Below are positions 7,001 to 14,076 of a stretch of 50,618 nt of DNA, piece by piece. The notes under the pieces were generated by a model that was not told where the DNA came from, ran no database searches, and was given only the letters and a program-made list of their open reading frames with translations. The stretch lies in the NCBI GenBank assembly GCA_964473525.1, contig CAYYPK010000045.1, positions 1 to 50,618 on the forward strand, in the 5' to 3' direction. The position numbers and the translations under genes were made by a program. How positions within the stretch are numbered: position 1 is the first letter of the stretch; each line of letters starts with the position of its first letter. This stretch comes from GCA-2687025 sp964473525 (lineage in GTDB: Bacteria; Poribacteria; WGA-4E; GCA-2687025).

Positions 7001-8635
7001 CTACTCCGTGGCGCCGTGGCTGCGCAGGAGGGCCGCGGTCTCTTCGACGAACGCGCGGTTGCCTGGGCTGGACAGGTTGTGCGGAGCCTGATCCTCCCGT
7101 GCTCGAAGGCTTGTTTCGGCCTCCGCGATGCCCTCCGTAAGGCTACGCAGGTACGCAAGCGGGGTCATCGTCATGCGGGAGCCCTCCACCACAATCAACC
7201 CCTCCTGACCCGCGTCCGCCCCATGGTTGAGTAGAACCTCGACGGTTCGTGGTAGTGTATCCCAATCGACGCAGTAGCCCGCCGGTGTGCCGAGGGCGAT
7301 GAAGAGTGGCGTCGTGGGGCGGGCGCTGGGACGAAGCCACTCCATGGGAAACTCCTCAGGCGCGTCTGGCCCGTCGTGCGGGACCAGGCCCTGGAACCGC
7401 TCCACCATGTCGCCAGCAAAGCGCGCGTACACCGGCGCGGATGGGTCGGCCCCTGCAACGAGCAGCGCGCGGGCGCTCTCGGCTTCCAGCCACTCGCAGG
7501 CGGAAACCAACGGGCCGTATGACGCCTCGGGGTAGGGGTCGAGCTTCGCTCCACGCTCGATGAGCAGTTGTAGCGAGCTCAATGGGGCCGTCGCTCCAAT
7601 GACGGCTGCCTGATCGCGATCCGCGTGGACATCGGCTCCCGCGTCCAGAAGAATGCGAGCGATCTCCTCGCGGTGAAACGCCACGGCGATCGAGAGGGGC
7701 CGCATGCGAAGTCGCCGCAGCCCATACGCAGGACTCGGTGGAGCGGTCTGGGCGCTGATCTGCTCTGGGTGGCGCCCGATGAGCTCCTCTACTAGCGCAA
7801 CGTCGTTCATCGCGATGGCCACCGACATGTCCGGTACGCCACCACTCCTCGTGAGGAACTCGTAGATGGCGCGCTTCCGACGGAAGTCACTTCGCACGGC
7901 GCCCGGATGCTCAGCCTTGGTCAGCGCCTCGATCGGAGTTCGTCCCTGCCCATCTACGGCGTGGACCAGCGATGCGTCCGAACCTATGACTTCTCGCACC
8001 TTCCGCTCATCGCCCTCCTGGATGGATCGGAACAGAACGTCCTGTAGGAACGTGTCGTCCTGTGACGGGCGACCGCCCTGGACCTCGTCTCTCACCATGT
8101 GCAGCAGCCTTCCCTTAAGGCGCTTCCGCGCCGAGTGTAGCCTCGTGCTTACAGCTCCTGGGCTGATCCCAAGAAAGCGCGCGATTTCTCCCCGTGTGTA
8201 CCCGTCCAGGTAATAGAGCGTCGTTGCCACCCGTTCGGCCGCTGGTAACGCCTGAACTGCCTGCGACACAATCGCTCGCAACTCCGCCTCTTCCGCCTGC
8301 GCGCCAGGCGTCAGCCCGGCTGAGCGGACATCTGCCGCGTGTTCTAGGGGCGCGGTAGGGAGACGCTTGCCACGCGTCATACGGTCGCACTGTGTATGCA
8401 CGACACGCCGCAGCCATCCTGGAAACGCCTCCGCCGTCCTCACGTCATTGAGCCTGCGCCAGGCGACGATGAATGCCTCCTGCGCGGCGTCTTGCGCGAG
8501 GTGCGTGTCGCCGAGCAGTGCACACGCGTACCCGTACGCCATGTCCTGATAGCGGCGCACTAGCTCCTCGAAGGCGCGCAGGCGCTTCTGAGCTGGCTCG
8601 GCCGCGTCCGTTGCTTGGGCGATGAGTGTGTCCAC
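7001..8635 (-). CDS. ECF RNA polymerase sigma factor fused to C-terminal ankyrin-like repeats (544 aa)
   Basis: Residues about 15-95 are sigma region 2 (FEELVRRYQDMAYGYACALL, AQDAAQEAFIVAW, FPGWLRRVVHTQCDRM). Residues about 125-180 are sigma region 4 (LPAAERVATTLYYLDGYTR, IARFLGISPGAVSTRLHSAR), the -35-reading helix-turn-helix. ECF factors usually end near residue 190. Here about 350 further residues carry ankyrin-type repeats (ARILLDAGADVHA, LQLLIERGAKLD, ARALLVAGADPSA, VEVLLNHGADAG, AALLRSHGA). Such a tail could act as a built-in protein-interaction regulator instead of a separate anti-sigma factor. No anti-sigma gene is adjacent. The start is GTG 8635, with GGGAGG rather far upstream, so a slightly different start is possible. 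The gene ends about 275 bp before the peptide-operon promoter on the same strand; control of that operon is possible but unproven. Confidence 0.85.
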   Translation of the reverse strand: MDTLIAQATDAAEPAQKRLRAFEELVRRYQDMAYGYACALLGDTHLAQDAAQEAFIVAWRRLNDVRTAEAFPGWLRRVVHTQCDRMTRGKRLPTAPLEHAADVRSAGLTPGAQAEEAELRAIVSQAVQALPAAERVATTLYYLDGYTRGEIARFLGISPGAVSTRLHSARKRLKGRLLHMVRDEVQGGRPSQDDTFLQDVLFRSIQEGDERKVREVIGSDASLVHAVDGQGRTPIEALTKAEHPGAVRSDFRRKRAIYEFLTRSGGVPDMSVAIAMNDVALVEELIGRHPEQISAQTAPPSPAYGLRRLRMRPLSIAVAFHREEIARILLDAGADVHADRDQAAVIGATAPLSSLQLLIERGAKLDPYPEASYGPLVSACEWLEAESARALLVAGADPSAPVYARFAGDMVERFQGLVPHDGPDAPEEFPMEWLRPSARPTTPLFIALGTPAGYCVDWDTLPRTVEVLLNHGADAGQEGLIVVEGSRMTMTPLAYLRSLTEGIAEAETSLRAREDQAPHNLSSPGNRAFVEETAALLRSHGATE

Positions 8636-8744
8636 GGGCCGCAGTCGTCCTCCCTCGCTGTCTGCCTGCTGGATCTATCCTATAAGACCCACCGTGGAAC
8701 AAGAACGTCAGCACGAACGTCGCCGGGGTCGCTGAGGCGCCAAC

Positions 8745-10784
8745 CTATTCCGTTCGCTGCTCTCCTGTCTCGCGCACACGCGGCCGCACGAGTTCCTGAC
8801 CACCCGCGAACGCGGTGTACGACACGACATCCCCGGCCGCGCCCTCGTTGAAACGCATCGACACGGATGGGTTCAGCCGTAGCGCCCGCCTCCCCGCCGC
8901 GTCCGGCGCGCGGAGTTCCAGCGGAGTCGGCACGGTAGGCAACCTGACAGCAAGATGACCGTTGTGGATGAGCACCTCTACTTCGTGGCCGGCGTCTTGG
9001 TCCAAGTAGAACCCCAGATACCGCTGTAGCGAGTCGGGATCCACGGGTGGTTCGTCAGGCAGCGTCCCGCGCACGAACCTGTGCGTCTGATGCAACGTCA
9101 TGCCCGACACCGCGCCATCGTCGTTGCTCTCGAACGTGACGTACTCATTCGCGCTGTCGTCGAACGCCCATCGACCCGCCGCGTCCACGGGAGCCAACGC
9201 CCGGCTGTTCCCTCCCGGAGTGGTAAGCCTCAGTGTGTCGCCAGCGATCTCTATCCCGAACGTTAGGTTCTGACCCGGCACGGCGTAGCTGCCTACGCAC
9301 GACTCGAGCGCCGTCAGGCCATCCGTAAGCGGCTCGCCTGTCGCTTCCCGGTACATGACGACCGGATCATGCATCCACATGACCTGGGCCTTCGAGCCGA
9401 CCGCGCCGACATCGAATGAGACCGCCTGGGTGGGCACGTACGCCAGGCGGCGCCACCCATCCTCGTCCTCGGGCAGTAGAGGCACGACCGCCCCATATGG
9501 GGTGCGTAGCGCCAGACCGTCCTCCTGCTCCATCACCTCGACCTCCTGGTTCGGTCGCGACCCGAACTGGGATACGTACGTCCCGGCGTACACGGAAAGG
9601 TCATGGGCATGCGCAAGCCCTGGGTCGCCGCCGTCGAGCAGCAGGCGCTCGATGTGGCTCTCGAGCGTGACACCCGACGTGTTCCCTCTAGACTGCGTGC
9701 AATAGACCACGATGAGATCGCGGTCGGGCCACGCCCACGCCCACGTCCCGTCGGAACCTCCGTGCCCAAACGCTACCAACTCGTCCGAGCCGCTCCTGGT
9801 CCACAGCATCCACATGCGTCCATAGCGCACGTCAACGTCCGTGAAGCCGGTGGGCATGCTGGCGTTCGTGCCAGGGAGCGTGGCGTCCGACACTGACCTG
9901 AGCGCTTTCTCAACAGCCTGCGTCGAGAGGACACGCCCACGACCGGCTCTCCCCTTGTCGAGCCACATGCCGAGGAAGCGCGCGTAATCGATGGCTGTCG
10001 TATGGACGCTCTGGGCGCCCATCGCGATGGAGTACAGCGGCTTGGAGTCGCCCGTCCAGTAGGGAGTCCACGCGCCTTCCTGCATGACGTACGCGGTGGC
10101 GACGGGACGATCGACGTCCGCAGCGGCGCCCAGCGGCGCGTACGTGTTCTCCATGCCCAAAGGCTCGAAGAGCCGCGTATGGAAGAGCTTCGAGAGACTC
10201 CGTCCGCCCGCCGCCTCGACGACGGCCCCCAGAGCGTCAGAGCCGGCATCGCTGTAGTGGAAGGCTTCGCCGGGGGTGTGGTCGGGGCCATGTTCGCCCG
10301 CCATCGCCGCGATGGACCACAGCGTCCCGTCGGGAAACCCCTTAAGCAGCGACATGGGGAGGCCCGACCGATGCGTGAGTAGATGGTCGACAGTGATTGA
10401 CGACGACCCGCCAGCGGCGAACGAGGACAGGTGGGCCGACACCTTGTCGCCGTGGGACAGGGCGCCCTCATCAATGAGCATGAGCGCAAGCGAGCCCGTC
10501 ATGGGTTTGGTCATGGACCTTATGTTGAAGAGCGTGTCGGGTTCCATGGCCATGTCACGTTCGCGGTCCAGCCAGCCGAAGCCCTCGTGCAGCGCCACCT
10601 GTCGGTTCTGCATAACGAGGAGTTCCGCGCCGACGACCTCCTCGCTGTCGACGAAGGCTTGCACGACGGAGGCAAGTTCCCGGAGACCGCCGTCGGGGGT
10701 GGCGGCCATCCCAGGCCCGGCCGCCGAAGCCCACATGGTCAGGCACAGTGTCAGAGCAACGGAGAGGGTGCGTATGGATTGCAT
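8745..10784 (-). CDS. Secreted serine hydrolase, beta-lactamase (class C)-like family (679 aa)
   Basis: The start chosen is ATG 10784, preceded by AAGGAG at good spacing; the open frame reaches further but crosses the promoter. Residues 1-25 are a Sec signal peptide (LSVALTLCLTMWASAAGPGMA). The catalytic domain has SMTK as the SxxK motif, Y-S-D in place of the usual Y-x-N, and HGG for the KTG/HxG box, as in esterase/DD-peptidase relatives of AmpC. After residue ~390 there are three beta-rich modules starting YAGTYVS, CVGSYAV and YLGFYLD, typical of lipocalin-like tails on such hydrolases. It acts outside the cytoplasm on an unknown ester or amide. It is transcribed divergently from the membrane protein/regulator pair across a perfect palindrome and is probably repressed by that regulator. 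Confidence 0.88.
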   Translation of the reverse strand: MQSIRTLSVALTLCLTMWASAAGPGMAATPDGGLRELASVVQAFVDSEEVVGAELLVMQNRQVALHEGFGWLDRERDMAMEPDTLFNIRSMTKPMTGSLALMLIDEGALSHGDKVSAHLSSFAAGGSSSITVDHLLTHRSGLPMSLLKGFPDGTLWSIAAMAGEHGPDHTPGEAFHYSDAGSDALGAVVEAAGGRSLSKLFHTRLFEPLGMENTYAPLGAAADVDRPVATAYVMQEGAWTPYWTGDSKPLYSIAMGAQSVHTTAIDYARFLGMWLDKGRAGRGRVLSTQAVEKALRSVSDATLPGTNASMPTGFTDVDVRYGRMWMLWTRSGSDELVAFGHGGSDGTWAWAWPDRDLIVVYCTQSRGNTSGVTLESHIERLLLDGGDPGLAHAHDLSVYAGTYVSQFGSRPNQEVEVMEQEDGLALRTPYGAVVPLLPEDEDGWRRLAYVPTQAVSFDVGAVGSKAQVMWMHDPVVMYREATGEPLTDGLTALESCVGSYAVPGQNLTFGIEIAGDTLRLTTPGGNSRALAPVDAAGRWAFDDSANEYVTFESNDDGAVSGMTLHQTHRFVRGTLPDEPPVDPDSLQRYLGFYLDQDAGHEVEVLIHNGHLAVRLPTVPTPLELRAPDAAGRRALRLNPSVSMRFNEGAAGDVVSYTAFAGGQELVRPRVRETGEQRTE

Positions 10785-10837
10785 GCTGCGTTCTCCTTTG
10801 CGCGAAGTTCCCGGCCGTTCCGAAGGCCGTGTATCGA

Positions 10838-10866
10838 AGAGTAGCACAATGTACTTTGCAGTGCAA
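10838..10866 (-). promoter_or_regulatory. Promoter of the serine hydrolase gene, overlapping the palindromic operator
   Basis: On the minus strand TTGCAC (10866-10861), a 17-base spacer and TACTCT (10843-10838) form a sigma-70-like promoter. Its -35 box and spacer lie inside the palindrome. Confidence 0.5.
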
Positions 10867-10880
10867 AGTACATTGTGCTA
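10842..10880. promoter_or_regulatory. Perfect 39-bp palindrome, divergent operator
   Basis: Nineteen bases (TAGCACAATGTACTTTGCA) are followed by a single G and then by their exact reverse complement. The site lies between the serine hydrolase (minus) and the membrane protein/regulator operon (plus) and contains most of both promoters. It is the likely binding site of the winged-helix regulator at 11565-11906, giving coordinated repression and autoregulation. That assignment is inference from position and symmetry. Confidence 0.8.
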
Positions 10881-10884
10881 TTAT
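10856..10884 (+). promoter_or_regulatory. Promoter of the membrane protein / regulator operon, overlapping the palindrome
   Basis: TTGCAG (10856-10861), a 17-base spacer and TATTAT (10879-10884). The -10 box is close to consensus and the -35 box is weak. The spacer is one arm of the palindrome, so a bound regulator would block it. Confidence 0.55.
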
Positions 10885-10911
10885 CTGAACACGAGACGGA
10901 AGGAGAGACGC

Positions 10912-11568
10912 ATGAAGGACGGACTCGACATCGGCAAGCTCGAGCAGAAGGTGTACGCGTCGTTCCAACAGGACGGCCTGCTGGACCTGGGCATCGGGTT
11001 GGTGATCGCGACGTTCGGCATCTCGATGGCTTACGACGTGGCGTACATGCCTGGCATTATCGCGGGTGTGGGCATACCCGTGTGGCCGCGATTGCAGAAG
11101 CGCTTCCTGGCTCGCCGCCTGGGTCATGTCAGCTTTGGGGAGGCACGACAGACGCGCATGGGGCGAGAAAGAGTCTTCTACAAGCTGTTCTTCGCCGCCA
11201 CGGCGCTGCTAGGCGTGGTGGCGTTCTTCGTCTTCACGAGGGTGTTCGTAGCTGGCTTCTCAGAGATACTGACGATACCCGGACTCGGGAACGACTTGGT
11301 CTTCCGCGACCTGCTTGCCACATTTGTGCTGGCTCCTATAGCCATCATCGGTGGGCTGACGTTCGTCACGCTGGCTTACTGGAAGCATGCCCCGCGCTTC
11401 TACGCCTACGCGGGGTGGAGCGTCGTGGTTGTCTTCGGCGGGCCCATGCTCGGCATCGAGCCGCCGACGTACGCGATGGTCTGGGGCGGAGGGATTGTCG
11501 CGGCCGGCGTGTTCATGCTTGCCCGGTTCATCGCGCGTCACCCGGTAATCCAGGAAGAGGACTCGTGA
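10912..11568 (+). CDS. Multi-pass membrane protein of unknown function (218 aa)
   Basis: ATG 10912 follows AAGGAGAGACGC. The product has about five hydrophobic segments (LLDLGIGLVIATFGISMAYD, a short one near residue 45, LFFAATALLGVVAFFVFTRVF, LLATFVLAPIAIIGGLTFVTLAY, and two in the last 60 residues ending VFMLARFIARH). A basic cytoplasmic loop (RLQKRFLARRLGHVSFGEAR) lies between the second and third. No catalytic motif is recognised. Its stop overlaps the GTG of the regulator gene (GTGA), so the two are translationally coupled. Pairing of a small winged-helix regulator with a membrane protein, divergent from a secreted hydrolase, suggests a shared envelope stress or substrate response. The role is unknown. 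Confidence 0.8.
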   Translation: MKDGLDIGKLEQKVYASFQQDGLLDLGIGLVIATFGISMAYDVAYMPGIIAGVGIPVWPRLQKRFLARRLGHVSFGEARQTRMGRERVFYKLFFAATALLGVVAFFVFTRVFVAGFSEILTIPGLGNDLVFRDLLATFVLAPIAIIGGLTFVTLAYWKHAPRFYAYAGWSVVVVFGGPMLGIEPPTYAMVWGGGIVAAGVFMLARFIARHPVIQEEDS

Positions 11569-11906
11569 GCGGCGACAGCGGCCGTGATGCCATGGATGGG
11601 CTGGGCAGTCTCAAGGAACTCGACCGGGTCATCCATGAACCCGCGCGGCTCATGGTCCTAGCGCACCTGTACGTGGTCGAAAGCGCCGACTCGACCTTCC
11701 TCGTCGCGCAGACCGGGCTGACGTGGGGGAATCTGTCCTCGCACATGACGCGCCTGGAGAAGGCGGGCTATGTCGAAGTGACGAAGGAATTCGTCGACCG
11801 GAAGCCACGCACGGTTCTGCGTATGACCGACGGCGGCCGGGAGGCGTTCCGGGTGTACATAGAGCGGATGAAAGGCCCGCTCGACGCCCTGGATGAGCTG
11901 TCGTAG
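11565..11906 (+). CDS. Winged-helix transcriptional regulator (113 aa)
   Basis: The start is GTG 11565, overlapping the TGA of the membrane protein gene, with AGGAAGAGGA upstream; an internal ATG at 11592 is an alternative. The product has an N-terminal helix (LGSLKELDRVIHEPARLMVL), a helix-turn-helix (LVAQTGLTWGNLSSHMTRLE) and a wing (KAGYVEVTKEFVDRKPRTVL, MTDGGREAF), as in MarR/ArsR-like repressors of the HTH_27 type. Dimeric binding to palindromic DNA is usual for this family. The perfect palindrome at 10842-10880 upstream of this operon is the obvious target, implying autoregulation and control of the divergent hydrolase. No ligand pocket can be identified. Confidence 0.87.
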   Translation: MSGDSGRDAMDGLGSLKELDRVIHEPARLMVLAHLYVVESADSTFLVAQTGLTWGNLSSHMTRLEKAGYVEVTKEFVDRKPRTVLRMTDGGREAFRVYIERMKGPLDALDELS

Positions 11907-11993
11907 CCGCTGCTCGGCGCTGCGACCTCAGAGCCGTCGCTGCGCGTGGAGAGGCGCCGAACCCGCAGCCACGCGCGATGCCTACTGGTCAAG

Positions 11994-12242
11994 TCAGTCG
12001 GCGGCCCATTGGACATTGAGTTGGCGGAGTCGGTTCTCGGCCTCGGCCAGCGACGGCGCAACGCCGGTCGCCTCGTGGTCGGCCAGGTGCTGCTTCAGTT
12101 TGCCCACCGACTTCGCTTGCGACAGGGCGACCTTACCGTCGCCAGAGCACCACTTGCAGAAGTAGCTGCCCGCGTCATTGTCGCCGCGGTCGTCTGGATT
12201 CTCTTTGAAGTCCCAGTCACAGGACAGGCATTGATCGATCAT
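11994..12242 (-). CDS. Small zinc-ribbon protein (82 aa)
   Basis: ATG 12242 is preceded by GGGAGA. The N-terminus holds CLSC and, 24 residues later, CKWC, in the arrangement of the putative zinc-ribbon domain family (PF12674): Q-C-L-S-C, an acidic Asp/Asn-rich linker, SYFCKWCSGDG. A helical C-terminal half (VGKLKQHLADHEATG, AEAENRLRQLNVQW) follows. Proteins of this kind are stand-alone and poorly characterised. Binding of one zinc ion through the four cysteines is expected; a function is not known. The gene lies convergent to the regulator gene with an 87 bp gap. Confidence 0.75.
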   Translation of the reverse strand: MIDQCLSCDWDFKENPDDRGDNDAGSYFCKWCSGDGKVALSQAKSVGKLKQHLADHEATGVAPSLAEAENRLRQLNVQWAAD

Positions 12243-12596
12243 GTCGCATCTCCCATTGCGCGTCTTCCGGGGTACGCGCGGTCGGTTTGGGTGTCTCATG
12301 CAGACATGTGGTGGGCTCCCTTCGCATCCGCGTCAACGCCAGGGAAGCCGAGCCGGTGCAACGCTCGATGGCTACCGCCTATCATCGCCGCAGGCACGCT
12401 CGCCCGATGGCGGCGGCGCGATGACTGTGGCTCTGCTCCGACCAGTACGGCAGCTCCCACGCCACCCGTGCCCGGTACATGAGGTGACGGGAGCCGAGGC
12501 CTATTGGTTTCCAGGCCGTGACAAGAGCACCCAGTTGCGCGTGGCTGCACGCTCGTACTCGACTCACGCTTCCTCAGCATGGGACTGGGCGGATGG

Positions 12597-12840
12597 CGCG
12601 CGGTCGGTGTTCTGATCTACGGCGGCCCGGGCGTACTCGACTTCTGCGGCCGAGCGAGCCGTGCCTGGACGTAGGCCGACAACCTGACAGCGCGCGCCGT
12701 CCCTGAGAGCGAAGCAGCGGCGCAGGCGGCAGACGGACGTATCGCACGGCCCGAGGACGGCTCCGGCGCGCTCTTCAGGCTGGCCTACTGGCAGTCCCGG
12801 CGGCGTGGGAACGCGTGGGCTGCCGGAGAAACAGTCCTAC
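12597..12840 (+). pseudogene. Remnant of a DJ-1/PfpI family gene
   Basis: Translation here gives AVGVLIYGGPGVLDFCG, then an in-frame TAG at 12672, then ADNLTARAVPES and QAADGRIARPED. After a frame change a match to GGVGTR appears. Each piece aligns in order with the intact DJ-1/PfpI protein encoded at 13416-14048 (ILIFNGVEVLDFCG, ADTLTVHTVAE, RAANGLVVQPDF, GGRGTR), including strong DNA identity around CTCGACTTCTGCGG. The copy is internally shortened, interrupted and truncated, so it is a decayed paralogue. The rest of the gene-free interval (12243-12596 and 12841-12933) holds nothing I can support. Confidence 0.65.
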
Positions 12841-12933
12841 CGAGGATGTCTCGATGGTCGGACCCGATGGGAGCGGTGGCGGGTTCCGAGCGTCCACGTT
12901 GAGGGGGACGCCAGAACCCGCGACCGTATGGAA

Positions 12934-13209
12934 TCAGGAGGGTCTCAGCGACGAGATGGCGTCGTTAGCCCCGCCCCATGAGCTCGGCGTGGGGTACACG
13001 CCCTTGCCCCAGAGCCCGCCGCACTCGTTGGCGTACCACGCCGGCCCGCTGTAGTTGACATCGCGATACAGAACCCAGTTCCCGGAGACGACGACGATAG
13101 ACGACACCCTGTCGTTCCAGCCCTGGTCGATCAGGTTCGCGTCGGCCGCCTCTATCACGATGTGATTGCCACCGAAATTCACGTCTTGGTACAGAACGAT
13201 CTTCGCCAC
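12934..13209 (-). CDS. Single-domain beta/gamma-crystallin protein (91 aa)
   Basis: GTG 13209 has AAGGAGG seven bases upstream; longer in-frame starts would lie in the promoter. Two Greek-key motifs are visible: IVLYQDVNFGGNHIVIEA ... WNDRVSSIVV and WVLYRDVNYSGPAWYAN ... ANDAISSLRP. Both contain the N/D-N/D-x-x-S-S calcium-binding signature (NDRVSS and NDAISS), so two Ca2+ sites typical of microbial beta/gamma-crystallins are expected. No signal peptide is present, so the protein may be cytoplasmic or released by another route. The family is associated with calcium-stabilised structural or stress proteins; the role here is unknown. It lies between a DJ-1/PfpI pseudogene and the intact DJ-1/PfpI gene. 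Confidence 0.88.
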   Translation of the reverse strand: MAKIVLYQDVNFGGNHIVIEAADANLIDQGWNDRVSSIVVVSGNWVLYRDVNYSGPAWYANECGGLWGKGVYPTPSSWGGANDAISSLRPS

Positions 13210-13282
13210 AGTCCAGCCTCCTTTGGGCCGCCACGACATATGGCGGCTTCCTGGGCAGCGCGCACGGCCTCTACCCATGGCC

Positions 13283-13311
13283 AGCATAGCACAGTAGCTT
13301 TCTTTAGACAA
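13283..13311 (-). promoter_or_regulatory. Promoter of the beta/gamma-crystallin gene
   Basis: On the minus strand TTGTCT (13311-13306), a 17-base spacer and TATGCT (13288-13283) lie in a locally AT-rich patch. They predict a ~65-base leader before the GTG at 13209. Confidence 0.5.
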
Positions 13312-13415
13312 CATTTTAATAGTGGGTCGGCATCACCTGCGCGCTGTCCTTCTGTGCATTCCACACGCGCAGGCTGTCGTGCTAGACTCACGCGCGCCAG
13401 AGCAGGAGCCCGCGT

Positions 13416-14048
13416 ATGGAGCGGACAGTTAACATCCTCATATTCAACGGCGTGGAAGTGCTCGACTTCTGCGGTCCGTACGAGGTGTTCTCCGTAGCTG
13501 GCCGACAGACCGGCGCGGACACGCTGACCGTGCACACCGTCGCGGAGCGCAGGGCCATCGTACGGGCGGCGAACGGCCTCGTCGTACAGCCTGACTTCGC
13601 CTACGAGGACGCGCCAGCCGCCGACTTGCTGGTAATCCCCGGTGGACGTGGCACACGCGAACTCATCAAGAACGAACCGGCCCTAGCGTGGATCGCTCAG
13701 GCGTGCGAGGCTGCGGAAGTCGTGCTGTCCGTCTGCACCGGGGCGTTGCTGCTCGGCCGGCTCGGACTACTGGACGGACTGGACGCCACAACGCACCACG
13801 GCTCGTACGGATTGCTGCGCAGGCTGGCGCCAAACACAACCGTCCACGAGGACACACGGTATGTCGACAACGGCAAGTACGTCGTGTCCGCGGGCGTCGC
13901 AGCGGGAATCGACGCCTCGTTCCACGTCGTCGCGCGCCTGTACGGCGACGAAACGGCGACCCGAACGGCGGAACACATAGAGTACCCCTGGGAGCCCATC
14001 GACGGGAGCCCCAGGGCAATCGGAGCGACGCACACGGCGCCCGCATAG
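13416..14048 (+). CDS. DJ-1/PfpI (class I glutamine amidotransferase-like) family protein (210 aa)
   Basis: ATG 13416 follows CAGGAG. The fold signature runs from NILIFNGVEVLDFCGPYEVF through DLLVIPGGRGTREL to VVLSVCTGALLLGRLGLLDG, where the Cys of SVCTGA is the nucleophile-elbow cysteine. TTHHGSYGLL follows, as in the isonitrile hydratase / AraC-associated PfpI_2 branch. The length suits that branch, and there is no C-terminal AraC DNA-binding domain. Possible roles are small-molecule hydrolysis or amidotransferase-type chemistry; the substrate is not predictable. It is followed after 28 bp by the Gfo/Idh/MocA gene in the same direction, so the two probably form an operon. A decayed paralogue lies 600 bp upstream. 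Confidence 0.9.
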   Translation: MERTVNILIFNGVEVLDFCGPYEVFSVAGRQTGADTLTVHTVAERRAIVRAANGLVVQPDFAYEDAPAADLLVIPGGRGTRELIKNEPALAWIAQACEAAEVVLSVCTGALLLGRLGLLDGLDATTHHGSYGLLRRLAPNTTVHEDTRYVDNGKYVVSAGVAAGIDASFHVVARLYGDETATRTAEHIEYPWEPIDGSPRAIGATHTAPA

Positions 14049-14076
14049 CGCGAGCGCGTGACATAGGCGGCCAACC

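Noticed and set aside
10785..10847. Upstream start for the serine hydrolase
   Set aside because: It would place the coding start inside the palindrome/promoter and hide the signal peptide behind a charged extension. ATG 10784 has AAGGAG.
13210..13314. N-terminally longer crystallin protein
   Set aside because: The added residues cover the predicted promoter and lack similarity to crystallins. GTG 13209 has an excellent ribosome site.
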